Positions 23,601 to 34,700 of a stretch of 64,000 nucleotides of DNA are shown here, piece by piece. Each line of letters begins with the position of its first letter. Position 1 is the stretch's first letter. This DNA comes from Gymnopilus junonius (lineage: Eukaryota; Basidiomycota; Agaricomycetes; Agaricales; Galerinaceae): positions 62,001 to 126,000 of the forward strand of contig JADNYJ010000005.1 of NCBI GenBank assembly GCA_015501075.1, given 5' to 3'. Under the pieces are notes generated by a model, which saw only the letters and a list, made by a program, of their open reading frames with translations, was not told the origin of the DNA and did not search any database. The position numbers and the translations under genes were made by a program.

Positions 23601-25635
23601 ATAGCCATAGCTAGATTAGCTTCATCCACGCCCATATTCCCGCCCATACCACGTGGCATCCCGCCCTCACCCTGCATCTGCATAGGAAGAGGAACAAGAG
23701 CCCCAGGCGCACCAGGCGGCGCACCCATCGCGAAATCATCATTCTGCTCCAGACTGACGATTCCGTCGTCTACACCGCCCATGCCTTCGTTGACGCCCAT
23801 CATACCACCGCCCATCATCCCACCCATGCCCATCCCACCCATACCCATGCCGCCCATACCCATGCCGCCCATACCCATCCCCATACCGCCAAGCATCCCC
23901 ATACCCCCCATACCCCCCGCTTCGTTGATAATAATATGCGCATCCGCATTCACTCCCATACCCAAGTTAAGATCAAGCCCCATCGCACCCATTTGGAGAT
24001 CTTCCTCTTCAGCACCGGTGGGAGGATCGTCGGACACGATACCGACTGTCCTGCGCGCGTGGGCGTGGGGGGTGTTCATGTTCATATTCATGTTCATAGG
24101 TTGGTTTGGATTTGTGTTAACATAACGTTGTGACGATGCACAGGCATAGTAAGCGTCCCCCCTCTCGGCCTCCTCTCAGGCGAAGGAGAGGCAGAAGCCG
24201 AAGTAGACGCAGGTCCTGAGCGACCAGATGCAGATGCATCTCCATCGCCGTCATCGCTCATCATGCCACTGAGACTAAGGTTCAAGCTGATAGAGATATC
24301 GTCCTCTGTGCGATCCATGTCGATGTCGTTATCAGGATCACCGTCGTCTTCTGTTTCCGTTTCGGCACGAGAGATATCAGTGGATGGGGAGGGCGAGTCG
24401 GGTGGGAGCTCGCGGTGCCTTGTCCTCCTCGCTCTGGGAGGAGGAGCAGAAGCAGAAGCACCAGATCCGGAACCAGAAGGACCAGCACGAGCCGCACCTG
24501 CGCTGGCCCTGCTACAGGATGACTATTATGCGCATTACGCATTGGATGACCCAGCGCGGGCTGAGGATCCCATACAGGTCGACCGATGACGGTGCCGCTG
24601 CGATCCCTGCCAGGGGATGACGACGGATCCGGTGGGTGTGCCGGTGCCCTGCGGGGTGGCTGCGATGGAGGTGTCGGTGGACACGTCGGTGTCGCTGTTG
24701 GAGGTGGAAAGTTGGTTGGAATAGGAGGACGCCGAGTCGGATAGGAGGAGGATGTTGGGTGTGTGGGCGTCTGTAGGTGAAAAATCCATTGAATCGTCCT
24801 GCATAAAGTAAATTAGATTAGAATGAATTGAATGAAATAAAAAAATATAACCTGGTCATCATCATTCTGTTGCCAAACCTGCATCTGCTGCTGATCCTCC
24901 CTTTGCATCTGCTGCTGTTCAACCTGCAGCTCTCTCTGTCTCTGCAGCGCCCTCTGCAACTGCGCCGCCTCCTGCCTCTGCTTCGCCTCCACCTGCGCCG
25001 CCTTCCTCAACGCCCTCTGCTCCCTCGTCTCCCTCCCACTGCCCCCCGCACCCCCTACACCCGCGCTCCCCACATTCACACCCGCACTCGGTCCTACCGC
25101 AAACCCCTTACTCGCCAACCACGCTTCGAGAATACACCCGACCACATCCAGCGTGCCGGCCTGCACCACCCTGCTCCTGATCCCCTCGCTGCCCCGCACG
25201 CCGATGTTCACGATACACTGCAATGCGAGCGAGGAGCGGTACGCAGCGTGTTTGTCGAACCCCGGAGGATTCAATGCGGGGGTGAGCTTGGGCGTGGGGG
25301 CGTTGGGTGGGGAGAGACCGTATAGGAGGGACGGGTTGTCTGGGGGCGGGGGACACATGCAGAAATCGTGTAGGATGCGCACGAGTCGCTCAAGGCCGCC
25401 GTCCATGGTCATGATCTCGCGGATGCGCGGGTGAGGTGGAGGTGAGGTAGGTGAGGTGCGTGAGCGAGTTGAATAAAGGCAGCGTGGATGTCGTGTCCAG
25501 TGCTACCAAAAAAATCAGGTAAATACGGGATAAATTTGTAGGGAAAGATAACAGACCTCGACGGTCGTACAGCTGCGAAGTGATGCACACACACGCCTTG
25601 TTCTGCGCCGGAAACGCAAAGTTGCTTTCACGCAT
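20612..25635 (-). CDS. MYND-type zinc finger protein, samB/MUB1 orthologue (frame interrupted)
   Basis: In yeast, Mub1 works with the E3 ligase Ubr2 to ubiquitinate Rpn4; Aspergillus samB affects conidial development (family knowledge). Recognised parts, in order: N-terminus RESNFAFPAQNKACVCITSQ, a 54-bp intron, LDTTSTLPLFNSLTHLTYL and MDGGLERLVRIL; Gln-rich coil; RSGTVIGRPVWDPQP in another frame; long Gly/Met-, Ser- and Gln-rich part; DEDVLLALQLLAYLSKYPHV; NVFSLVERFTYNPP; LPPDIQYWAGVIMRNACR; a 357-bp intron (22194-21838); then the MYND finger (CGKWETYPREFAKC...KAKYCGKEC...GHRFWC) and a low-complexity tail ending DDMVLG. The frame shifts near 25,430, 24,614, 24,510 and 24,120, and a TAA lies at 22,522-22,520. 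The first two sit at G/C runs one base too long. Assembly error and real decay both remain possible. Confidence 0.8.
23820..23895 (-). repeat. Short tandem repeat coding Gly-Met units in samB
   Basis: Repeated cccatacccatgccg units on plus give a GMGGMGMGGMGM-type tract in the minus-strand protein. The array is degenerate and in frame, so it looks like slippage within a coding low-complexity segment. Confidence 0.75.
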
Positions 25636-25639
25636 GGTC

Positions 25640-28411
25640 GAATGAAATCCCGTCGCTTTGCTTAGTGATCAAAAGCCAAAAATCGTCTGTAGGGTCCTAA
25701 ACCGAACACACTATCTTGCACAGCGAGATCTTGCTTCGAATATCGTCTATCGTCTTTCTTTATAGTCCTATCGGGCGTTTCAACTGGAGAGAATAGCGGG
25801 ATCGTGTGGGCGAGGACGACGCTGGTAGGCAAGGGCGAGGCGAAAGGCGGATGTTTGGTCTTGTTTGTCTGGTGGCTCGCTTGGCTGGCCTCACCTCTTC
25901 TTCGCCGATCAAACTGACTCGGACCTTGTCTGTTGCGATCTTTGTGGATGATTGGCCCCAGGACACTTTGAAATCTTGTCTCTGTACTGTTATTGTCTTC
26001 CTTGGAAAGTACGACTGCTGCTCTCTGTGTGCTTTTCTCCTATTATCCGAGTCACGAGTCACTGCTGAGTCAGGCACGGATCTACGACTCGAAACGAATC
26101 ATCACCATCCTTTGGCCTCCACAAAAATTGTCATGCCGTGATGCGCGAAGCCACGACTACGACGGCCACCTCGTCTCCTTCGAGCGCCAGCCTTTGTTGA
26201 TCTACTTACTTAGCACGGCTCGTCTCAATTCCCATGACCATCTGTGTAACAGTACACTCTCAGTTCTGTCAACCATCTGTCAGCGATCAATCGATCACCT
26301 TTCAAAGCAATTCATGCTTCCTCGTCAGATGCCTGGGCTTTTCTTATACCTCGATACGTTAACAACGTGCATTACTATTACTAGTCGAATACGAATACGA
26401 TTCTCTCTTTGATTTCCTTGATCTCTGAATCGTTCCACTATCATCATTGACAGTAACGGCAAAAAAAAGGTAAGCAAAAGTATTGTCACTACCCCTCACC
26501 AGAAAGTTCACTTCAAGAACTCTAATCATGAGCCTCTCTTTCCTTTTTCCTCTCGCTTCCTGGCTTCCTTGCTCACCAACCTGCTCCCTCAATTGCTCCT
26601 TCAGCCACTCAGCCACTCACGCCTCGCTCTTTTCAGTGTTCACACCACGCCACCATCATCCACGAATCACGAATCACGAATCACGAATCACCCTTCACAT
26701 CACGATTCCCCTACAAACCAACAAGTAAATATATACATCCGAGCTATACATCCGAGTGACCGAGTCCGGGCTTCACATGAAACTTGATTACCGATTACCG
26801 GCTCATATACAGTTGCTCTTCGCTCTTCGCTCTTCACTGCTTCGAAGGTTCAGGCTCCAGGGATCAGAGCTTCAGACTCCAGGCCTTCAAGCTCCCAATT
26901 TCAAAGTAAAGTAAAATTCAGCTCGGCTTGGCTTCCTGCAGCCCTTCTGAGTCGTCAGAGTTGCCATCGTACTTCTCCCGAGCTCTGATCCCTTATTCAT
27001 CCAGATTCCGATTCCAAAGCTACTTCCAGGCTCTTTCCAAATCCAATCCCATGAAGCCGCTCTGAGACCGCTTTCACGCGTTGTATTTGTATTTTATTAC
27101 CTTACGACCGAACAATGACTTGAGAAAGTAAAGCACTCAAACTCGAAACTCGGCTCATCTAAAGTAACCGACAACTCTTCTGCATATTGAATACTGAATA
27201 CTGAATACTTTTGGCTTGGGCACGTTTTTTTTATGTCCTTGACTAGACTAGGCTGGGCTAATCTTGTGCTATATATTTTCTCTAATTTTTTCATCCACGT
27301 CACCTAATCACCAATCATCCAATCACCCAATCACCCAGCCGCAATCAACCACACTCACCCCACCCACTCACCCAATTACCTCACTCACGCAAGACAAGGA
27401 ACTTGAAAAACACGCGACGAACACGTTTTTCTCATCTTTGCAGAGTTTGCATTCCCATCTCCGTCGTCCGCGTACTTGCCGAGGTGCGTCGACCCCTTCT
27501 CAGCAGGATTGTGGCTCTTTTGAGTATTACTCTTTCTCTTTCTCTTCACCCCTTTAATCACTTCTCTTACTTCTCTTCGCTTGTCATCGCTTCTCTTCTC
27601 GTCATTTCTCTCCACTTCTCATCACTTCTCTCCACTTTTCATAAACGATACTAGTTAACGACGTATGCGTATGTATAGTATATCTGTATCTACAGCTCAC
27701 AGCTCAATCAACATGCATCCCTCGCCATCCTTTTCGCCAGTTCGTAACCCAGTCAAGCAAATAAGTAATCCGACATCCTCAATAAGTACCGGGCTTACAT
27801 ACATACAAACTGGTTCAAATTCAAATTACAAACAGATTATATCATGCTCAAGGTAGGAGAACAACTTAAACTTGAAGCTCAGCTGAAGATAACGACAAGA
27901 TATCCGAATGTGAGCCCAGAGTTCAGACGCATATTGATATTGGAAGGGAGGAAATACAAGACAATTAACTGGGCTGGAAATTCCGAAATTTGAAGAAAGC
28001 CTTTGCTTTTTAACTTACTCGCTACCCTGGTAGACTATAAGTTATAATCAATTTATAATCACTGCTGGACTGGGTGGTGGTGGACTTTATCTTGGGCGAG
28101 GAACGTCAGAGAGACAACCGGTGTATAGTTAGTTACATCTTACATACTGATGGGCTTCATACTCACCTTCGACAAGAGTTGGAAGGTGGATGGTTCTTTG
28201 CTACCCCATCGACGCCACGTGAGTGGTTATTAATTCATTTCCCTGTGGATGAGGCTATGAATCCCCTTACATAGCAATTTAAAAAAATATTTGACCCTTT
28301 CTAGCTGACAATTCCAAGTCGCCAATTCATTGATCTCATCCATAATATATTAGACAATATGAACGGTCACAGCTATCAACAGAGACTCGGAAGCAGAAGC
28401 ATTACGATCTT
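25640..28411. other. Gene-free upstream region of samB
   Basis: No gene recognised over 2.7 kb. It contains short direct repeats (cgaatcacgaatcacgaatcac near 26,675; tgaatactgaatactgaatac near 27,187) and a pyrimidine-rich tract with repeated cacttctc units near 27,560-27,640. It is probably the promoter and leader of the minus-strand samB gene. Confidence 0.4.
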
Positions 28412-29880
28412 GGACTATCTTGGCATGGGTGGGCTATTTACTCTCTGCTACAGTATCAAATTTCCAAAGCTCAGAAGGCGGGAAGAAAGGCGGTAGGCTT
28501 GGTCCGATGATGAGAGGGCGAGAATCAACCTAAGAAGGAAAGTATCAACGACAATGAAAATAAAAACCTAAATGAGTCGCTCCATACCTGAGTGCCTACT
28601 TCTTTGCTAGTGAGAACCCACCCGCGTCTCCCGTCAGGGGTTTCGATTCTACGAAAAAAATATATTAAATTGATTAATAAGAAATTGTGTGAGGACTGTG
28701 ATGATTACTAACGTATACGCTCCGGATCGCTGTTGACGTTTTATGACCCATTCAATAACGTTCTGACCCAGGAGGTCGGCGTATACTTTTCCCTTTATTT
28801 CCGTCGTGGGGCTTCCGCCATTGCTCAGAATAAATCTGCCGTTCTCAAGGCGCTCAACTTCCACTAGAAGAAAAAGAAAAAGAAGAAAGAGTGAATTAGT
28901 CGAACTGACAAAGGACACAAACTCCACTCTGCTCTTACCACACTGCATGGAAGTGACTTCAATTTTCTTCGGCTAAGACTCTTATCCTCGAACGCGAACG
29001 GCCAACAGGTAGTTTCCGTTCTGACTACGCAGAACATACTGTCCGATGAAAGTTGAGCGAGAGTAGTAGACCTGAGCGACGAAGGTCCAAATGCAAGGCA
29101 AAAGTAGAGCTAAAACGCATATTGTTGGATGGCGATGTACCGAGGAGGCAGGGGCAACTTCTGTCGGGCGACTTGAACCTAGTGAAATGACTGTGTACTT
29201 ATACGTTGACGATTCGAGGGTAATATTACAGCTCCGAGTCCCAACTAATCCTTACAAAGTCTAGTACTGCCACAGTTCGGTTCTGTCAGGTTCGAGACCC
29301 GTCGAGAAGTGAAAAACGTTCGGCAATGTTGGTGCAACCCGAATAACTATGTGAGAAAACGACTCATGATCATCTTTTTTGACTAATAACTAATAATTTG
29401 AACCTGCGAGTTCAAGCTGTCTGTCAAAGAGAAGATGAGATTACTATAGGAAGGTCTTGGCACGACGATCCTCATAATCGCACCAGAAATCCAGAAACTT
29501 CCATCTCTCGAGGAAGGGATGTAAATATAGAGTAGTGCATGAGTGGGTCAAAATTTTGACCTCCAGAAGGAAAGCGCAATTAGCGCTTAGCTTTAGGTAG
29601 AGGTTTTTACTTCAGATTTCACGCTCGCCGGGCAACGAATATAGAAAAAGAGTACTAAAATGGAAATATGAGCTTCTCGAGTGACAGGCAACCTCGAGGA
29701 TGATGCTCTGAGAATATCTCCGCTGAACTGTCTATCATATAGTAAGATTTTCTTTAATACCAAGCTGTTGAGTGTTTCATCCTGAATTTTTTTTGCAAAT
29801 GGCTCTAACTCTTCTCGTTGTGGGAGTGTCATCGGTGACCTCGGAAAGTATCCAATATAGATAGCTAGATTAGATTAGAC
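28412..29880. repeat. Left arm of a 1.47-kb inverted repeat
   Basis: The reverse complement matches 30,222-31,707 almost throughout, including gene copy I66-1 and about 750 bp upstream of it. The spacer is about 340 bp. Shared marks include ctatcttggca at the outer end and ctaatctagctatcta at the inner end. Confidence 0.85.
28434..29121 (-). pseudogene. I66/cospin-like protease inhibitor, decayed copy 1
   Basis: Inverted copy of the gene at 30,998-31,684. Exon 1 (29121 to about 28,940) has lost single bases relative to copy 2 at six or more places: in the signal peptide part, in tcatcggacag, aactacctg and ttcgcgttcg, and near the donor site. The secreted N-terminus therefore cannot be read in one frame. 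Exons 2-4 (28863 to 28434) are well kept, with VERLENGRFIL, IETPDGRRGWVL and SRPLIIGPSLPPFFP, and only small changes, one of them a base loss at the stop. Decay is thus concentrated at the 5' end. This copy should not make a secreted inhibitor. Confidence 0.75.
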
Positions 29881-30221
29881 CACATCAGCAGTTGTGTATG
29901 CTCTGTAAGCCAGCGCATCGTCAATTTGTCAATACCGAACATTATTTCCTCCTTATCCACAACGCTATATGCTGCGCGGCTGCTCGACGCGACTCCCCGC
30001 TCCAGGTTCCAAGGTTCAATGAAGATTGGCCTTCACCATAGTCATTCAACTTCAACATCAAATATTTCAGATAATCGAATACAGAATTGACTTTATTGTA
30101 CAAACAACGAACAGCAAAGATAGAGATTGGGTTTATCACTGAGCTCCCAAAGCTACGACGTGGGTCCTTCCTTATTGCACGTCGTCTTCGGCAAGAGTGA
30201 GCACCCAAAGCTCATTGGGTT
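29881..30221. other. Spacer of the inverted repeat
   Basis: About 340 bp of unique sequence between the arms. No gene or mobile-element signature is seen. Confidence 0.6.
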
Positions 30222-30898
30222 AGTATAATCTAATCTAGCTATCTATCTTGGATACTTTCCGAGGTCACCGATGACACTCCCACAACAAGAAGAGTTGGTT
30301 AGAGCCTTTGGCAAAAAGAAATCAGGATGAAACACTCAACAGTTTGACATTAAAAGAAAATCGTGCTTTATGATAGACAGTTCAACAGAGGTATGCCCAG
30401 AGCATCATCCTAGAGATTGCCTGTCACTCGAAAAGCTCATATTTCCATTTTAGTATTCTTTTTCTATATTCGCTGCCCGGCGAGCGTGAAATCTAAAGTA
30501 AAAACCTCTACCTAAAGCTAAGCGCTAATTGCGCATTCCTTTGGAGGTCAAATTTTTGACCCACTCATGCACTACTCTATATTTACATCCCTTCCTCGAG
30601 AGATGGAAGTTTCTGCATTTCTGGTGCGATTATGAGGATCCTCGCGCCAAGACCTTCCTATAGTAATCTCATCTTCTCTTTGACAGACAGCTTGAACTCG
30701 CAGGTTCAAGTCTTAGTTATTAGTCAAAAAAGATGATCATGAGTCGTTTTCTCACATAGTTATTCGGGTTGCACCAACATTGCCCGAACGTTTTTCACTT
30801 CTCGACGGGTCTCGAACCTGACAGAACCGAACTGTGGCAATACTAGACTTCGTAAGGATTAGTTGGGACTCGGAGCTGTAATATTACCTCGAATTCTC

Positions 30899-30910
30899 AA
30901 CGTATAAGTA
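30899..30910 (+). promoter_or_regulatory. TATA-like element upstream of inhibitor copy 2
   Basis: The sequence cgtataagtac lies about 90 bp before the ATG at 30,998. Copy 1 keeps a similar acttatacgtt in inverted form near 29,200. Confidence 0.4.
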
Positions 30911-30997
30911 CACAGTCCTTTCACTAGGTTCAAGTCGCCAGACAGAAGTAGCACTCCTCCACTCCTCTTCCTCCTCAGTACATCGCCTTCCAGTAAT

Positions 30998-31684
30998 ATG
31001 CGTTTCAGCTCTACTTTCTGCCTCGTATTTGTGACCTTCGTCGCTCATGCGTCTACTACTCTCGCTCAACTTTCATCCGGACAGTATGTTCTGCGTAGTC
31101 AGAACGGAAACGTACCTGTTGGCCGTTCGGTGTTCGAGGACCAGAGTACTAGGCCGAAGAAAATTGGAGTCACTTCCGATGCAGTGTGGTAAGAGCAGAG
31201 CGGAGTCTGTGTTCTTTGTCAGTTTGACTAATTCACTCTTTTTCTTTTTTTCCAGTGGAACGTTGAGCGCCTTGAGAATGGCAGATTTATTCTGAGAAAT
31301 GGCGGAAGCCCCACGACGGACATAAACGGAAAAGTATACGCCGACGTCCTGGGTCAGAACATTATTGAATGGGTCATAAAACGTCAACAAAAATCCGGAG
31401 CGTATACGTTAGTAATCATCACAGTCCTCACACAATTTCTTATTAATCAACTTAATATTTTTTGTTTCGTAGAATCGAAACGCCTGACGGGAGACGCGGG
31501 TGGGTTCTCCCTAGCAAAGAAGTAGGCACTCAGGTATGGAGTGACTCATTTAGGTTTTTATTTTCATTGTCGTTGATACTTTCCTTCGTAGGTTGATTCT
31601 CGCCCTCTCATCATCGGGCCAAGCCTACCGCCTTTCTTCCCGCTTTCTGAGCTTTGGAAATTTGATACTGTAGCAGACGAGTAA
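30998..31684 (+). CDS. Secreted beta-trefoil protease inhibitor, I66/cospin-like (copy 2)
   Basis: Members of this fungal family are small beta-trefoil inhibitors of serine proteases, thought to defend fruiting bodies or regulate own proteases. Here a signal peptide (MRFSSTFCLVFVTFVAHAST) precedes GQYVLRSQNGNVPVGRS and FEDQSTRPKKI. Later exons give WNVERLENGRFILRNGG, EWVIKRQQKSGAYTIET, RRGWVLPSKEVG and RPLIIGPSLPPFFP, the order typical of the family. Exons 2-4 are 31256-31407, 31473-31533 and 31592-31684, and all phases agree. Exon 1 is the problem: the strong donor gtaaga at 31,189 gives a frame shift, while a weak donor gtgtgg at 31,184 keeps the frame (186 nt). Relative to copy 3, one base seems lost just before this donor. 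The gene may be barely functional or already broken. A signal peptide is unusual for the family as I know it. Confidence 0.7.
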
Positions 31685-31734
31685 ATAGCCCACCCGTGCC
31701 AAGATAGCTAAGAAGTAGCAACAGTCATTCTCAC

Positions 31735-31917
31735 CAGACTGGAATCAGAAGTCATCACAATCTTCTTTGGGTTAAAACTATTATCCTCGTTTATTGAACG
31801 ACCGACAGGTATGCCTTCAAGCACGCTGGTGATGTAATACTGTCCAAATTCCAATTGAGCGAGCGTAGTCGAAGCATGAACCGCTACCGATCCAAATGTA
31901 AGCCAGTGGAAACGCAT
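31735..31917 (-). pseudogene. I66-like inhibitor, copy 3, exon 1 only
   Basis: Exon 1 of 61 codons (MRFHWLTFGSVAVHAS, then GIPVGRSINEDNSFNPKKI) ends in phase 0 at a clean donor (gtgaga at 31,734). Downstream, on minus, the sequence runs within 27 bp into the outer end of the palindrome arm, so exons 2-4 are missing. It differs clearly from copies 1 and 2, so it is an older paralogue cut by the inverted-repeat junction. Confidence 0.7.
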
Positions 31918-33715
31918 TTTGAAGAGGTGTTATGAAGGACGTGGATACTAAGGAAGAGGAAGAGGTGACTGGGTCAGTGACCTGGGAGAACGACTTGCAA
32001 TTAAGAGAGTATTCATACATTATTCGAGCACCGGTTTCTCCATGGAAAAAGGAGAGCTCACACCTAGTTACATATTGATAGATGCATTTGCATTACGCTC
32101 CTTCGAACAATTGAAAGATCTTTAGGTGCCGTCCTTGGTTTCGATCCACACAGCTGTAAGTATTAGTACATGGCAAATTTTGAGGATGCTCTCGTCCCTC
32201 TGCTACAAAAAAAATAAGGATAGAGAAAGTACCACTTTGAGGTCTTGGAATAGAAGTATCGAGGCCGAATACAACGCAAAATATATTTATTCAGTTGCAA
32301 AGGAGGGTGTACAACAAAAGACTACCTTGATTAGTTGATTACCAACTCGTTCAGTAGTCAAGTAATCCATCGAGAGTGATTCAGTGACAGAAGTGTTCAC
32401 ACAAGCGCTGGACGTTGCATTTTCTAGGGGTGGCGGGATGCATGGACAGGGAAATGATCCTTCCGTAGCTACACTTTCGGCTGCATTTGATCCACTTGCG
32501 GTTGGGCAGTGTGGTCTATAATTATTCACCAGCCAGCCTGTATGGATCTCTTCCGCAAGAAAAGGACCAGGTAATGATAGAGGTGGGAAACTTGATTCGG
32601 AAAGACACAAGACCGATTGATGCCTACCCACTACAGCTAGTTCTTAATGCCTACAAAATCGGAAATGCCATTGATAGAAGATCAATCTCAATTGAAAATG
32701 GCTTTTGGACGAAAAGTTGATGACTGATTGGTTTTTATGTTCCTCGGCATTTATAACCTTACTGACGTGTCGCACATTGATTGAGATGACACTCTTTCAG
32801 AACTAGTGTGCCTTGGTCGCAATACTAGAGGCTCAATAATCAGGCAAAACGGCGGAGTAGGTTCCCAAGGGGGCCCTACAAACCCTACTGAGATGTCATA
32901 CTTCGGGGCTGCCGGCAACGTCAAACGTTATACCAGGCTTGCTGTTCCAGGCTTTCTACATGAAAGAAAAACATGGTCTGGATCGTCGATGCACTGTGCG
33001 TCGGCAAAATATTGACAGCGGTGGAACCAGAATTTCAGGGCCACCTGTGGCCCTGTGCGTTGTCGAGAGCCGAACTTGCATTCGTTCCTAAAAGACTAGG
33101 TTGAATGACGGACGAAATGTTAAATGGTACATGATTACGTGCTCGTTCTCCCCATAGAGTAATTTCCAAAAGGTTGAATCGGTGTGGCGTAGCCTAACTC
33201 TTCAACTTGAAGCTCCTATGTCGAGGTAATTAAATAATTGATGCTTCTACCAGGGTTATCATCCATCCATCCACCATCCATCCGCCTCCAAGTACCGACA
33301 CCAAGGGCAATAAAAAGACCAGTAGTACGGCTTGCAGATGTTCACGCCTTCAGGTCTTTCGATTTATATACAGTACCTATTGGAGCACTTAAACAACAGC
33401 GCTAGACCGGAAGTGACCGCCGAAAGGCATCCATCGCCACCAACTTACGCGCAGAATGGAATGTTCCTGATGCAAATTTCTTATTACGCCGTAGTATGCA
33501 ACAGCGCGGTATCTGAAGACAAGTTGTATGTACAGAACCAAATGGTACTACATAGAGAGTCCTAATCGAACAGTACATAAACACTATTGAAAGCAATGAC
33601 ACGAAAATAATTTATGGGTCAACAAAAATACTACTTTTTATACAAACGAGGAAGGTATTGTTCGTGAGTGTATATTTACAAGAGTACATACAACGAGAAA
33701 TTGAAGATTAGTAAG
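31918..33715. other. No gene recognised
   Basis: Short frames only (for example 32,631-32,287 minus, 114 codons, without a known motif). A catccatccatcc-type simple repeat lies near 33,262-33,285. Confidence 0.35.
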
Positions 33716-33716
33716 G

Positions 33717-34700
33717 GCTGAAAGTATAGCTGTCGAAGGCATGAGAATTCTGTCTGTCCAAAGTCTGCTCATCTATGAATGTATAGCTTTGATATGGGCT
33801 CGTGGACTCCAACCAAGCCTGCATGCGACTGCAGTGGAATCCTGTAATGATGCCAAAGAAACCAAGCCATCAGGCGACGAGGAACTAGGGGATGGAGTGA
33901 AAGCGTAAGGGAAAGACATGACAGGGTCGTCGTAAACCATCGCTGGATACAGTGACGGACAAACAACCTGTGAGCTGACATGGACTTGATATTGAAAGCC
34001 ACGGAAAATGCGGATTTGAGATTGGTACAAGATGAACGGGAGGAAGGGAGTTCTGAAATGTCGAAAACGATAGTGTATCGATCAAGATCTAGAAGATTCT
34101 GTCAGTCGACGCTCTCAATAATATTAAAATAACTCACGAGGAGAGTTCCCAAGCTCGTTCCAAAATCCGGGGATTATTTTAGTCCGCCAAACGAATGTCC
34201 CAGGGGGCAGTCCGAGGGTGCGCGCTCAACTGTGAAAGTCGCAATTTCGGAATGGACAGGTTTGTGGCGTCGATATATACGCCAAACGTGCCGAAGTAGG
34301 ATTTGTGAGGAGAAAGAAAAGGAGAAACGATTGTCAACTGAGGTGCTTGGCAAAAGAGTGATTGAGAAGGAATGCGGAGAGTTTTCGAGCGCTGAGAGCG
34401 CTGAGCAGCAGTGGTTTGAGCATTGAGGGAAAGAATGAAGTCGACGCCGTGGCAGTAATATCGGCGTCGAGGCCTAGCTGAGCGGTGGAGTCAAAAAATA
34501 ACCCCAAAGATAACAGCTCAATGTAAAGTGACATAGAATCGGATGAAGAATATCCATATCCAGGCTCCGTAAGGTCAAGATATTTGCCAGATCGAGAGAA
34601 AGTACTGAGACGGAGTCTACCACGTCAGTCGGAGGGCCACTGGATACTGAGGGTGTTAAACCCTTAGATAAATTGAAGTTGATAACGCTCGAGCTCAAGT
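33717..34700 (-). other. Coding-like locus, unrecognised
   Basis: Pieces on minus look coding. The frame LGLPPGTFVWRTKIIPGFWN (about 34,210-34,150) joins across a gtgagt...cttctag intron (about 34,138-34,091) to LDRYTIVFDISELPSS. Further upstream, 34,698-34,474 is open, rich in Ser and Leu. The region ends in either of two frames near 33,770. I could not establish a full model or a family. It may be a real lineage-specific gene or its remains. Confidence 0.3.

Larger units (their letters stand above)
30222..31707. repeat. Right arm of the 1.47-kb inverted repeat
   Basis: Reverse-complement partner of 28,412-29,880. It carries the better-preserved inhibitor copy. Its outer end stops abruptly at 31,707, 27 bp from the donor-like gtgaga at the end of the truncated third copy. 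Confidence 0.85.

Noticed and set aside
21031..24125. Many long open frames opposite samB on the plus strand
   Set aside because: They are shadows of a GC-rich, low-complexity coding region and contain only Arg/Leu or Ser/Pro runs.
29275..29300. tRNA B-box-like ggttcgagacc, mirrored at about 30,805
   Set aside because: No matching T-arm pairing, anticodon stem or acceptor stem could be formed.
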